This document shows positions 52,873-63,792 of a stretch of 64,000 bases of DNA, piece by piece. Numbering within the stretch: position 1 is the first letter of the stretch; each line of letters opens with the position of its first letter. A model generated the notes under the pieces. The model searched no databases and was not told the DNA's origin. It saw only the letters and a list, made by a program, of their open reading frames with translations. The stretch covers positions 2,542,001 to 2,606,000 of the forward strand of contig NZ_LT629780.1 in NCBI RefSeq assembly GCF_900105885.1, read 5' to 3'. The DNA is from Pseudomonas guangdongensis (GTDB taxonomy: Bacteria > Pseudomonadota > Gammaproteobacteria > Pseudomonadales > Pseudomonadaceae). Both the position numbers and the translations under genes were made by a program.

Positions 52873-52989
52873 GCTGATTTTCCCTCTGCAAAGGACTCCA
52901 TTGCTGGAGTATGATCCCTCTCGGATCGCTTGGTCGGGAGGTCTCTCCCGTAGCGTATTCCCCCTTTTTTATTGGGGATATGCCCATTG

Positions 52990-53017
52990 TTTGTAACACC
53001 GATTTGCCGATAGTCAA
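52990..53017 (-). promoter_or_regulatory. Possible sigma-70 promoter of cspD
   Basis: On the minus strand TTGACT and TACAAA are separated by 16 bp, about 118 bp before the cspD start. This is a fair match, unconfirmed. TCCCC/GGGGA inverted copies around a T run lie between it and the gene (52959-52978). Confidence 0.35.
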
Positions 53018-53086
53018 GGCATCTCGCCAGCCACACGGCAAACACCCCAGATCCCCCATTCACCTGTCAGCGTTGTCCATTTCAGC

Positions 53087-53449
53087 ATGCATGCAAGCCG
53101 CCAGATTCGACTAACATTCAATCAAGACTCGCCTGTACCGGCCGGAGACGAAGACTCGGGCGTCGCGGTACAGGAAGCCCAGCCGGCGCTGAAACCGCCC
53201 TCGATGTACAAGGTGATCCTGCTCAACGACGATTACACGCCGATGGATTTCGTGGTTGAAGTACTGGAGCGCTTTTTCGGCATGAATCGAGAAGCGGCTA
53301 CCCGAATCATGCTGGCGGTGCATACTGAAGGCAGTGCGGTGTGCGGGATCTATACCCGGGATATCGCGGAAACCAAGGCGATGCAGGTCAACCAGTACGC
53401 GCGGGAGTGTCAGCATCCGCTGCTCTGCGAGATCGAGAAAGACGAGTGA
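53087..53449 (+). CDS. clpS: ClpA adaptor ClpS
   Basis: ClpS delivers N-degron substrates to ClpAP. The 120-residue protein has the N-terminal extension and the conserved core [21 protein letters not shown] (binding pocket around NDD and the DD-TPM segment), then [23 protein letters not shown]. It begins [14 protein letters not shown], as in other pseudomonads. It is 28 bp upstream of clpA. Confidence 0.96.
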   Translation: MHASRQIRLTFNQDSPVPAGDEDSGVAVQEAQPALKPPSMYKVILLNDDYTPMDFVVEVLERFFGMNREAATRIMLAVHTEGSAVCGIYTRDIAETKAMQVNQYARECQHPLLCEIEKDE

Positions 53450-53477
53450 TGTGGGCCCTTGGGAATGAGGTGAAGGT

Positions 53478-55748
53478 ATGTTGAACCGCGAACTTGAAGT
53501 TACCCTCAATCTCGCCTTCAAGGATGCTCGGGCAAAGCGGCATGAATTCATGACCGTCGAGCACCTCTTGCTGGCCCTTCTGGACAACGGCGCAGCGGCG
53601 ACCGTCCTGCGGGCCTGCGGGGCCAACACGGACAAGCTGCGCCACGATTTGCGCGAATTCATCGACTCGACCACGCCGCTGATCCCGCTGCACGAGGAAG
53701 AGCGCGAGACCCAGCCGACCCTCGGCTTCCAGCGCGTGCTGCAGCGAGCAGTCTTCCATGTGCAGAGTTCCGGCAAGCGCGAAGTGACCGGCGCCAATGT
53801 GCTGGTGGCGATCTTCAGCGAGCAGGAAAGCCAGGCGGTGTTCCTGCTCAAGCAACAGAGTGTTGCGCGCATCGACGTGGTCAACTTCATTGCCCACGGC
53901 ATTTCCAAGGTGCCTGGCGAGAACGAGACCCGCGACAACGAGCAGGAAACCCAGGACGAGGAGGGCGGCGAGGGTGTCAGCTCCGGCAATCCCCTCGAAG
54001 CCTACGCCAGCAACCTCAACGAACTGGCCCGCCAGGGGCGTATCGACCCGCTGGTCGGCCGTGAGGCGGAGGTCGAGCGCGTCGCGCAGATCCTCGCCCG
54101 GCGGCGCAAGAACAACCCGCTGCTGGTGGGCGAGGCCGGTGTCGGCAAGACCGCCATCGCCGAGGGACTGGCCAAGCGCATCGTCGACGGTCAGGTGCCC
54201 GATCTGCTGGCCTCCAGCGTGGTCTACTCGCTGGATCTGGGGGCGTTGCTGGCCGGTACCAAATACCGCGGCGATTTCGAGAAGCGCTTCAAGTCGCTGC
54301 TCAACGAGCTGCGCCGCCGCCCGCAGGCGATTCTGTTCATCGACGAAATCCATACCATCATCGGTGCCGGTGCAGCATCGGGCGGGGTGATGGATGCCTC
54401 CAACCTGCTCAAGCCGCTGCTGTCCTCCGGCGAGATGCGCTGCATCGGCTCGACCACCTTCCAGGAATTTCGCGGCATCTTCGAGAAGGATCGCGCTCTG
54501 GCACGGCGCTTCCAGAAGGTCGACGTGGTGGAGCCCTCGGTGGAAGACACCATCGGCATCCTCAAGGGTCTGAAGGGGCGCTTCGAGCAACACCACAAGA
54601 TCGCTTACACCGACGAGGCGCTGCGCGCCGCCGCCGAGCTGGCGGCCCGCTACATCAACGACCGGCACATGCCGGACAAGGCCATCGACGTGATCGACGA
54701 GGCGGGTGCCTACCAGCGCCTGCAGCCCGAGGAGCGTCGGGCCGCCTGCATCGATGTGGCGCAGGTCGAGGACATCGTGGCGAAGATCGCGCGGATTCCT
54801 CCCAAGCACGTCACCACCTCCGACAAGGAGCTGCTGCGTAACCTGGAGCGCGACCTCAAGCTGACCGTGTTCGGCCAGGACGATGCCATCGATGCGCTGT
54901 CCACCGCGATCAAGCTGTCGCGTGCGGGGCTCAAGGCGCCGGACAAACCGGTCGGTTCCTTCCTGTTCGCCGGCCCCACCGGCGTGGGCAAGACCGAGGT
55001 GGCGCGTCAGCTGGCCAAGGCGCTGGGGGTCGATCTGGTGCGCTTCGATATGTCCGAGTACATGGAACGGCATACCGTGTCGCGGCTGATCGGCGCACCG
55101 CCTGGTTACGTCGGCTTCGACCAGGGTGGTCTGCTCACCGAGGCGATCACCAAAACGCCGCACTGCGTGCTGTTGCTCGACGAGATCGAGAAGGCTCATC
55201 CGGAGGTCTTCAACCTGCTGTTGCAGGTGATGGACCACGGCACCCTGACCGACAACAACGGTCGCAAGGCGGATTTCCGCAGCGTGATCCTGATCATGAC
55301 CACCAATGCCGGGGCGGAAACCGCGGCACGGGCGTCCATCGGGTTCACCCAGCAGGACCACTCCAGCGATGCCATGGAGGTGATCCGCAAGGGCTTCACG
55401 CCGGAGTTCCGCAACCGTCTCGACGCCATCATCCAGTTCGGCCGTCTCAATCACGCGATCATCAAGAGCGTGGTCGACAAGTTTCTCACCGAGCTGCAGG
55501 CCCAGCTGGAGGACAAGCGGGTGCTGCTGGAAGTCAGCGAAAGTGCGCGCGGCTGGCTGGCCGAGCGTGGTTACGATGCGCAGATGGGCGCCCGGCCGAT
55601 GGCGCGACTGATTCAGGAGCGGATCAAGCGTCCCCTGGCCGAACAGATCCTGTTCGGCGAGCTGGCCGAGCAGGGGGGTGTCGTGCACATCGACGTGCAG
55701 GACGGCGAGCTGGTATTCGACTACGAAACCGCAGTGATACCTGCCTGA
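53478..55748 (+). CDS. clpA: ATP-dependent Clp protease ATPase subunit ClpA
   Basis: ClpA is the AAA+ unfoldase of ClpAP. The 756-residue protein has the N-domain ([28 protein letters not shown]), first AAA with Walker A GEAGVGKT (from about residue 218) and Walker [10 protein letters not shown], and second AAA with GPTGVGKT (from about 499) and [14 protein letters not shown]. It lies in an operon with clpS and is closed by a strong hairpin. Confidence 0.97.
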   Translation: MLNRELEVTLNLAFKDARAKRHEFMTVEHLLLALLDNGAAATVLRACGANTDKLRHDLREFIDSTTPLIPLHEEERETQPTLGFQRVLQRAVFHVQSSGKREVTGANVLVAIFSEQESQAVFLLKQQSVARIDVVNFIAHGISKVPGENETRDNEQETQDEEGGEGVSSGNPLEAYASNLNELARQGRIDPLVGREAEVERVAQILARRRKNNPLLVGEAGVGKTAIAEGLAKRIVDGQVPDLLASSVVYSLDLGALLAGTKYRGDFEKRFKSLLNELRRRPQAILFIDEIHTIIGAGAASGGVMDASNLLKPLLSSGEMRCIGSTTFQEFRGIFEKDRALARRFQKVDVVEPSVEDTIGILKGLKGRFEQHHKIAYTDEALRAAAELAARYINDRHMPDKAIDVIDEAGAYQRLQPEERRAACIDVAQVEDIVAKIARIPPKHVTTSDKELLRNLERDLKLTVFGQDDAIDALSTAIKLSRAGLKAPDKPVGSFLFAGPTGVGKTEVARQLAKALGVDLVRFDMSEYMERHTVSRLIGAPPGYVGFDQGGLLTEAITKTPHCVLLLDEIEKAHPEVFNLLLQVMDHGTLTDNNGRKADFRSVILIMTTNAGAETAARASIGFTQQDHSSDAMEVIRKGFTPEFRNRLDAIIQFGRLNHAIIKSVVDKFLTELQAQLEDKRVLLEVSESARGWLAERGYDAQMGARPMARLIQERIKRPLAEQILFGELAEQGGVVHIDVQDGELVFDYETAVIPA

Positions 55749-55765
55749 TTTCCGCTTGCCCATAA

Positions 55766-55796
55766 CGACAACGCCCGGCAATGCCGGGCGTTGTCG
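55766..55796. terminator. Terminator between clpA and infA
   Basis: A perfect 14-bp stem, CGACAACGCCCGGC (55766-55779) and its complement (55783-55796), lies between convergent stops and is followed by TCAAT on the plus strand. Confidence 0.8.
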
Positions 55797-55816
55797 TCAA
55801 TAAAGCCTGCGCCGGA

Positions 55817-56035
55817 TCAGCGGGCGCGGTAGGTGATGCGACCTTTGCTCAGGTCGTAGGGCGTCAGTTCGACGCGCACCTTGTCGCCAGTCAGGATACG
55901 GATGTAGTTCTTGCGCATCTTGCCTGAGATGTGCGCGGTAACGACGTGCCCGTTTTCCAACTCCACGCGGAACATGGTGTTGGGCAGGGTGTCGACGACA
56001 GTGCCTTCCATTTCGAAGCTGTCTTCTTTCGACAT
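55817..56035 (-). CDS. infA: Translation initiation factor IF-1
   Basis: This 72-residue OB-fold protein begins [22 protein letters not shown] and contains [19 protein letters not shown], the invariant IF-1 core. Length is exact for the family. It is monocistronic on the minus strand, downstream of norR by 137 bp. Confidence 0.97.
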
Positions 56036-56172
56036 GCAGTAAAGCCCTCAAGTACTTTAGGATGGCCCGGGTGATAGGGTCGGGCAAAAGCGGCATGCAT
56101 TGTGCCCGAAAATGCCACTCTGCGCCAAGTAGGCGCGCATCTTGCCGTGGTTTCGTCGCGCGACTAATACGC

Positions 56173-57723
56173 TCAGCGCACTCCCAGGCGTCTGGCCAGC
56201 CGGTGCAGGTTGGCGCGGTCGAGCTCCAGCTGGCGTGCGGCTGCGGCCCAGTTGTGCTGGCAGCGCTCCAGGGCGGCGATGATCTGCTGGCGCTGGAACT
56301 GCTCGGTGGCCTCGCGCAGGCCGCTGAAGTGTCCCGCGCCGGACTCCTGCGGCGCATCCTGCAGGAACTGTGTCGGACCGACGTTCGGTAGATCGAGCAG
56401 TTCGGCGCCGATGCTGAGGATGCGCTTGCGCTCTCCGCCGGCCATGGCTTTGAGTGCCGCGCGACCGATCAGATGCTCCAGCTCGCGGACGTTGCCCGGC
56501 CAGTCGTAGCCCAGCAGTGCGGCCTGGGCCTCCGCGCTCAGGCGCAGGCTGCGCAGGCCGAGGCGCGCACGGTTCTCTTCGAGGAAATAGCCGGCTAGCA
56601 GCAGTACGTCGCGGCCGCGCTCGCGCAGCGGCGGCACCGGCAGCGGATAGACGCTCAGGCGGTGGTAGAGGTCGGCGCGGAAGCGTCCGGCGCGCACTTC
56701 CTCGGCCAGGTCGCGGTTGGTGGCGGCGATCACCCGCACGTCGACGCGGTGCTCGCGGTCGGAGCCGACCCGCTGCAGCTGGCCGCTCTGCAGCACGCGC
56801 AGCAGCTTGGCCTGCACCGCCAGGGGCAATTCGCCGACCTCGTCGAGGAACAGGCTGCCGCCGTCGGCCAGTTCGAACTTGCCGTGGCGCTCGCTCAGCG
56901 CGCCGGAGAAGGCGCCGCGCACATGGCCGAACAGCTCGCTTTCCACCAAGGTATCCGGCAGGGCCGCGCAGTTGAGGCTGATCAGTGGCTTGCGCGCGCG
57001 TGGCGAGGCATCGTGGATGGCCTGTGCGACCAGTTCCTTGCCCACGCCGGTTTCGCCGCTGATCAGCACGTTCAGGTCGCTGCCGGCGACCACGGCGATC
57101 TCTTCCAGCAGGCGCTGGTGCTCGCGGCTCTGGCCGATCAGTTCGCGGCGCGCCTGCTGGCCAGCGGCCTCGCGGTAGACCCTGACCAACTGTTCATCGT
57201 GCTCGGCGCGGCGGGTCAGGGCGTCGATACGCTCGGCGGCGCGCGCCGTGGCGGCTGCCAGGCTGGCGAAAGCCTCGAGGTTGTCGAGATCGATATGCTC
57301 GAAGCGCGAGGGGTCCAGCGAGTCGAGGGTCAAGAGGCCCCAAGGCTGTTCGTCGACGTACAGCGGGCAGCCCATGCAGTCGTGGACTTCCAGATGTCCG
57401 GCGTGACCCTCGACCAAGCCGTCGTAGGGATCGGGCAGTGCGCAGTCTGCGGCGAAGCGTGTCAGCCCTCGATGGGCCAGCAGGCTCTCGAAGCGCGGGT
57501 GCTCGCCGACCCGGAAGCGCCGACCGAGGGTGTCCGCACTCAGGCCGTCCACCGCCAGCGGTACCAGGGTGTCGCCATCCAGGCGCAGCAGGGCGGCGGC
57601 GTCGGCCGGAAACAGGCTGCGCAGGGCGCCGAGCAGGCGGCGGTAGCGCTCGGCCTCGGGCAGTTCGCGGGACAGGTCGGCGACCAGCGGAACCAGTGCG
57701 GCGAGAAGCGGGTGCGTGGTCAT
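56173..57723 (-). CDS. norR: NO-responsive sigma-54 activator NorR (FhpR-like)
   Basis: This is a 516-residue bacterial enhancer-binding protein: N-terminal GAF sensor (about 1-170) with conserved DPYDGL and HDC (His114, Cys116), matching residues of the NorR non-haem iron site; AAA+ domain with Walker A GETGVGKE (223-230); sigma-54 contact loop GAFSGA (270-275) instead of the usual GAFTGA; and a C-terminal Fis-type helix-turn-helix ([40 protein letters not shown] region). It is divergent from hmp with matching DNA sites between them. Confidence 0.93.
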   Translation of the reverse strand: MTTHPLLAALVPLVADLSRELPEAERYRRLLGALRSLFPADAAALLRLDGDTLVPLAVDGLSADTLGRRFRVGEHPRFESLLAHRGLTRFAADCALPDPYDGLVEGHAGHLEVHDCMGCPLYVDEQPWGLLTLDSLDPSRFEHIDLDNLEAFASLAAATARAAERIDALTRRAEHDEQLVRVYREAAGQQARRELIGQSREHQRLLEEIAVVAGSDLNVLISGETGVGKELVAQAIHDASPRARKPLISLNCAALPDTLVESELFGHVRGAFSGALSERHGKFELADGGSLFLDEVGELPLAVQAKLLRVLQSGQLQRVGSDREHRVDVRVIAATNRDLAEEVRAGRFRADLYHRLSVYPLPVPPLRERGRDVLLLAGYFLEENRARLGLRSLRLSAEAQAALLGYDWPGNVRELEHLIGRAALKAMAGGERKRILSIGAELLDLPNVGPTQFLQDAPQESGAGHFSGLREATEQFQRQQIIAALERCQHNWAAAARQLELDRANLHRLARRLGVR

Positions 57724-57737
57724 TTTGACATTCCGTT

Positions 57738-57773
57738 GTCGAAAGGACTGCGGTTTTTTGTTGTCATGATGAC
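57738..57773. promoter_or_regulatory. Two NorR-type GT-N7-AC sites
   Basis: GTCGAAAGGAC (57738-57748) and the perfect palindrome GTCATGATGAC (57763-57773) both fit the GT-N7-AC core of NorR enhancers, spaced 25 bp apart. They lie 43-78 bp upstream of the -24 element of hmp and just upstream of norR. Confidence 0.65.
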
Positions 57774-57785
57774 CCTTTGTAAATT

Positions 57786-57798
57786 TAAGTTATTGATT
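57786..57798 (+). promoter_or_regulatory. IHF consensus site in the hmp promoter
   Basis: TAAGTTATTGATT fits the reverse IHF consensus YAA-N4-TTGATW at all fixed positions and lies between the NorR sites and the sigma-54 promoter, where DNA bending is needed. Confidence 0.6.
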
Positions 57799-57815
57799 TT
57801 AAAGAAATAAAATCA

Positions 57816-57831
57816 TGGCACGAAAACTGAT
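57816..57831 (+). promoter_or_regulatory. Sigma-54 promoter of hmp, with atypical -12
   Basis: TGGCACGAAAACTGAT keeps the -24 element TGGCACG perfectly, but the -12 element reads CTGA where TTGC is expected (GA in place of the GC). The predicted start is near 57842. Confidence 0.55.
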
Positions 57832-57904
57832 GTCTCCATTGTGCTTGCAGTTCCCGCGGCCTGTCGATGGCCGCTCACCGATTGAGCCTTTTCAGGAGAT
57901 GTCC

Positions 57905-59086
57905 ATGCTGTCCGATCAACAACGCGCCATCATCAAGGCCACCGTGCCGCTGCTGGAAACCGGTGGCGAAACCCTGACCAAGCATTTCTACAAGATCATG
58001 CTCGGCGAATACCCCGAGGTGCGCGTGCTGTTCAACCAGGCCCACCAGGCCAGCGGCGACCAGCCGCGCGCGCTGGCCAACAGCGTGCTGATGTACGCCC
58101 GTCACATCGACCGCCTGCAGGAGCTGGGCCCGCTGGTCGGCCAGATCGTGCACAAGCACGTGTCGCTGCAGATCCTGCCCGAGCACTACCCGATCGTCGG
58201 CTCCTGCCTGCTGCGCGCCATCCGCGAGGTGCTCGGCGCGGAGATCGCCACCGACGAGGTGCTGGAAGCCTGGGGCGCCGCCTACCAGCAGCTGGCCGAC
58301 ATCCTGATCGGCGCCGAGGAGGCGGTGTACGCCGCCAACGAGGCCAAGGAAGGTGGCTGGCGCGGCTCGCGCCAGTTCCGCGTGGCGCGCAAGGAAGCCG
58401 AGAGCGAGGAGATCACCTCCTTCTACCTGCAGCCGGTGGACGGCGGCGCGGTGCCGGAATTCGTGCCGGGCCAGTACCTGGGTCTGCGCTTCGTCATCGA
58501 CGGCGAAGAGATGCGCCGCAACTACTCGCTGTCCGCCGCGCCGAACGGCCGCGAGCTGCGCATCAGCGTCAAGCGCGAGGCGGGCGGCCGCATCTCCAAC
58601 TACCTGCACGACGAGGTGCAGGTTGGCGCCGAGCTGGAGGTTTTCCCGCCGGCCGGCGACTTCGTCCTCGAGGACAGCGACAAGCCGCTGGCGCTGATCA
58701 CCGCCGGCGTCGGTATCACCCCGGCGGTGGCCATGCTGGAACAGGCGCTGCAGAGCGGCCGCGAGGTGCGCTTCATTCACTTCGCCCGCCACGGCGGCGT
58801 GCATGCCTTCCGCGAGTGGCTGGACGAGAAGAGCGCCCAGCACCCGCAGCTCAAGCGCTTCTACTGCTACAGCGAGCCGCGCGAGGGCGATGTGGCCGAC
58901 GCCGAGGGTTTCAGCAGCGCCGCGCTGCTGGGCGACTGGCTGCCGGAGCAGCGCGACCTGGACGCCTATTTCCTCGGTCCGAAGCCGTTCATGGCTCAGG
59001 TGAAGAAGCAGCTCGCCGAGCTGGGCGTGCCGCAGTCGCAGTGCCGCTACGAGTTCTTCGGCCCGGCGGCGGCGCTGGAGGCCTGA
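57905..59086 (+). CDS. hmp: Flavohaemoglobin NO dioxygenase
   Basis: This enzyme converts NO to nitrate with O2 and NAD(P)H. The 393-residue protein has a globin domain with Tyr29, Gln53 and proximal His85 (VHKHVS), an FAD domain with RNYSLSAAPN and an NAD(P) domain with ITAGVGITPA. The ATG at 57905 has AGGAG six bases upstream; the in-frame ATG at 57899 lies directly on the AGGAG and is less likely. The P. aeruginosa homologue is called fhp. It is driven by norR from the divergent gene. Confidence 0.96.
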   Translation: MLSDQQRAIIKATVPLLETGGETLTKHFYKIMLGEYPEVRVLFNQAHQASGDQPRALANSVLMYARHIDRLQELGPLVGQIVHKHVSLQILPEHYPIVGSCLLRAIREVLGAEIATDEVLEAWGAAYQQLADILIGAEEAVYAANEAKEGGWRGSRQFRVARKEAESEEITSFYLQPVDGGAVPEFVPGQYLGLRFVIDGEEMRRNYSLSAAPNGRELRISVKREAGGRISNYLHDEVQVGAELEVFPPAGDFVLEDSDKPLALITAGVGITPAVAMLEQALQSGREVRFIHFARHGGVHAFREWLDEKSAQHPQLKRFYCYSEPREGDVADAEGFSSAALLGDWLPEQRDLDAYFLGPKPFMAQVKKQLAELGVPQSQCRYEFFGPAAALEA

Positions 59087-59109
59087 TCTAAGCTGCAGTG
59101 AGGCCTGGT

Positions 59110-59209
59110 GCAGGGTGGAAGACTCGCGCAGCGATTTCCCACCCTGCGCTGGCAGTGATCGCTCCCACGCTCCAACGTGGGAACGCCGCGCTGGGACGCT
59201 CTGCGTCCC
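59110..59209. repeat. Pseudomonas-type intergenic repeats before nnrS
   Basis: The region contains GCAGGGTGG/CCACCCTGC arms (59110-59118, 59139-59147), then TCCCACG-TCCA-like hairpin (59163-59182) and GGGACGC-TCT-GCGTCCC (59193-59209). This series of small palindromes is a pattern I recall as a widely dispersed intergenic repeat in several Pseudomonas genomes. Confidence 0.6.
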
Positions 59210-59235
59210 TTTTGGTTTCGTGCAAGGAACTCCCC

Positions 59236-60426
59236 ATGCAGTTGGTCGACCGCAAGGCCCTGTTGCAGATCGCGCCGCTCTGGCGCCTCGCCTTTCGTCC
59301 CTTCTTCCTCGCCGGCACGGCTTTCGCCGCGCTGGCCATTCCCCTCTGGCTCGGCGTACTGGCTGGCCTCTGGCCTGACTGGCAACCGGCCGGCGGTGCG
59401 CTGGCCTGGCACCGCCACGAGATGCTGTTCGGCTTCGGTGTCGCGATCATCGCCGGCTTCCTGCTCACTGCCGCGCAGACCTGGACCGGTCGCCAGGGCG
59501 TATCCGGCCGGCCGCTGACGGCCTTGGCGCTGCTCTGGCTGGCGGCGCGGCTGGCTTGGCTGCTGGATGCGCCGTTGTGGCTGCTGATTCCGCTGGAAAT
59601 CGCCTTCCTGCCCGCTGTCGCCGTGCTGCTCGGCCGCATGCTGCTGCCGGTGCGCCAGGTGCGTAACTACCCCATCGTTGGCGTGCTGATCCTGCTGACT
59701 CTGGCCGACCTGCTGGTGGTTGCCGGCCTCATGCACAGCAACGATGCCTGGCAGCGTCAGGGCGTGATCGCCGCGCTCTGGCTGGTGGCGGCGATGATGG
59801 GACTGATCGGCGGCCGGGTGATTCCCTTCTTCACCCAGCGTGGCCTGGGTCTGCCGGCGCAGGTGCCTGCCGTGCCCTGGCTGGAGCGCTTGGCCCTGGG
59901 CGGGCTGGTCACAGTCGCGCTGCTCAGTGCCGCTGGGTTGGCGCTGCGCCCGCAGCCCTGGCTGGCCGGAGTGTTCGCTGCGGTGGCGCTGCTGCATGGC
60001 GTGCGCCTGGCGCGCTGGCACGACCGTCGGCTGTGGCGGGTGCCGCTGTTGTGGTCGCTGCACCTGGCTTATGCCTGGCTGGTCCTCGCGCTGGTCGGGC
60101 AGGCGCTCTGGCATGCCGGCCTGTTGAGCAATCCCAGCCTGGCGCTGCATGCCCTGGCCGTGGGGGGGGTGGGCGGGCTGATTCTGGCCATGGTCGCCCG
60201 GGTCAGCCTCGGGCATACCGGCCGGCCATTGCAGCCGCCGCAGGCGATGGCCTGGGCGTTCGCTCTGCTCAACCTCGGCGCTGTAGCGCGCGTGTTGTTG
60301 CCGCCGCTGCTGCCGCTCGGCGCGCTGCTGATGTCGGGTATCGCCTGGACGCTGGCCTTCGCACTGTTCGTCTGGCACTACGCGCCGATGCTTTGCCGGC
60401 CACGGCTGGATGGGCAGCCCGGCTAG
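59236..60426 (+). CDS. nnrS: NnrS family membrane protein
   Basis: This 396-residue inner-membrane protein has about twelve helices, with conserved WRLAFRPFFLAGTAFAAL at the start, WHRHEMLFGFGVAIIAGFLLTA with the metal/haem-ligand histidines, GGRVIPFFTQRGLG and HALAVGGVGGLILAMVARVSLGHTGRPL. NnrS proteins protect against nitrosative stress and bind haem and copper. AAGGAA precedes the ATG. It lies downstream of hmp, together forming a NO-defence group. Confidence 0.94.
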   Translation: MQLVDRKALLQIAPLWRLAFRPFFLAGTAFAALAIPLWLGVLAGLWPDWQPAGGALAWHRHEMLFGFGVAIIAGFLLTAAQTWTGRQGVSGRPLTALALLWLAARLAWLLDAPLWLLIPLEIAFLPAVAVLLGRMLLPVRQVRNYPIVGVLILLTLADLLVVAGLMHSNDAWQRQGVIAALWLVAAMMGLIGGRVIPFFTQRGLGLPAQVPAVPWLERLALGGLVTVALLSAAGLALRPQPWLAGVFAAVALLHGVRLARWHDRRLWRVPLLWSLHLAYAWLVLALVGQALWHAGLLSNPSLALHALAVGGVGGLILAMVARVSLGHTGRPLQPPQAMAWAFALLNLGAVARVLLPPLLPLGALLMSGIAWTLAFALFVWHYAPMLCRPRLDGQPG

Positions 60427-60449
60427 GCGCGGCGTGTCGATGCTCGCAG

Positions 60450-60497
60450 TGTTACCGGGAGGCTCGTCACGTAACGCAGCTGGGTCCGGCGGTAACG
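60450..60497 (+). promoter_or_regulatory. Three regularly spaced TGTTAC/GTAAC half-sites (candidate CbrB sites)
   Basis: TGTTAC (60450-60455), GTAACG (60471-60476) and GTAACG (60492-60497) start exactly 21 bp apart, two helical turns, so they lie on one DNA face. They lie 75-122 bp upstream of the sigma-54 promoter. The position suits the enhancer sites of CbrB, which drives CrcZ-type RNAs in pseudomonads; assignment to CbrB is inferred. Confidence 0.55.
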
Positions 60498-60539
60498 GTA
60501 TTGCAAGCCGGCTGTGTTGGTGGGTGGTGCAATTTTCTT

Positions 60540-60552
60540 TAAGTTCTTGATT
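60540..60552 (+). promoter_or_regulatory. IHF consensus site upstream of the CrcZ-type RNA
   Basis: TAAGTTCTTGATT matches YAA-N4-TTGATW at all fixed positions and sits between the candidate enhancer sites and the sigma-54 promoter. Confidence 0.6.
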
Positions 60553-60571
60553 TTAAAGGATTTTATTTTGT

Positions 60572-60587
60572 TGGCATGGCATGTGCT
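60572..60587 (+). promoter_or_regulatory. Sigma-54 promoter of the CrcZ-type RNA
   Basis: TGGCATGGCATGTGCT aligns to TGGCACGRNNNTTGCW with GG and GC exactly 10 bp apart and two mismatches. Transcription would start near 60597, at the first base of GCACAACAAG. Confidence 0.82.
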
Positions 60588-60596
60588 TTGTTAATG

Positions 60597-60952
60597 GCAC
60601 AACAAGAACAACAACGTCGACACAACAGAACAAAAACAAGATCTGGCGATTCCATAACAACAAGAACAACAGGATGGAAGCGTAGCAAACCGATCGTTTT
60701 GGAGAGGAGTTGCCTGCACTCCGACCGGCCCGAGAACCATAAAACTGCCCCGAGGCAGCGGCCAGTACCGGTTGAGCCTGCAAGGCATGCGGCAGCATCA
60801 GCGTCCAAAACAATCCGTTTGTTCTTGAGCCCCCACTTGGGGCTGCGACACCGAAGCGTGCCTTTGGCCGGTGAAAAACAAGAACAACACACCGCCGCTA
60901 TAACAAGAACACAGCATGACCGACTTGAGGGGGAGCCTAGGCTCCCCCTTGT
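60597..60952 (+). ncRNA. crcZ: CrcZ/CrcY-type Hfq-Crc sequestering small RNA
   Basis: The transcript is about 356 nt from the sigma-54 start to the terminator. It contains five CA-rich clusters fitting AANAANAA: about 60599-60615, 60621-60640, 60656-60671, 60872-60889 and 60901-60912. Between them lie structured parts such as the AGCCCC/GGGGCT hairpin (60828-60844). The 5' end GCACAACAAGAACAAC resembles the CrcZ start I recall from P. aeruginosa. CrcZ-type RNAs bind Hfq (with Crc) and relieve carbon catabolite repression under CbrAB control. It is not beside cbrB here, so it may be the CrcY-type copy. No protein frame with a ribosome site overlaps. Confidence 0.87.
60929..60952 (+). terminator. 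Intrinsic terminator of the CrcZ-type RNA
   Basis: GGGGGAGCC (60929-60937) pairs with GGCTCCCCC (60940-60948), then TTGT. The stem is strong with a small loop; the U tract is short. Confidence 0.8.
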
Positions 60953-63698
<2,746 letters not shown>

Positions 63699-63713
63699 CG
63701 TAACCTAGGAGGT

Positions 63714-63745
63714 GAATCGGGCCTGCTTTGCAGGCCCGATTCGTT
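63714..63745 (+). terminator. Terminator after katG
   Basis: A perfect 12-bp stem, GAATCGGGCCTG (63714-63725) and its complement (63731-63742), with a CTTTG loop is followed by GTTT. Confidence 0.88.
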
Positions 63746-63792
63746 TATGCGCAGTGCGGAAGTGCGAGGGACCGGTAGCGACGGCTGACGCG

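Noticed and set aside
57899..57907. Earlier ATG for hmp at 57899
   Set aside because: It lies directly after AGGAG with no spacer, whereas the ATG at 57905 has a proper six-base spacing and family length.
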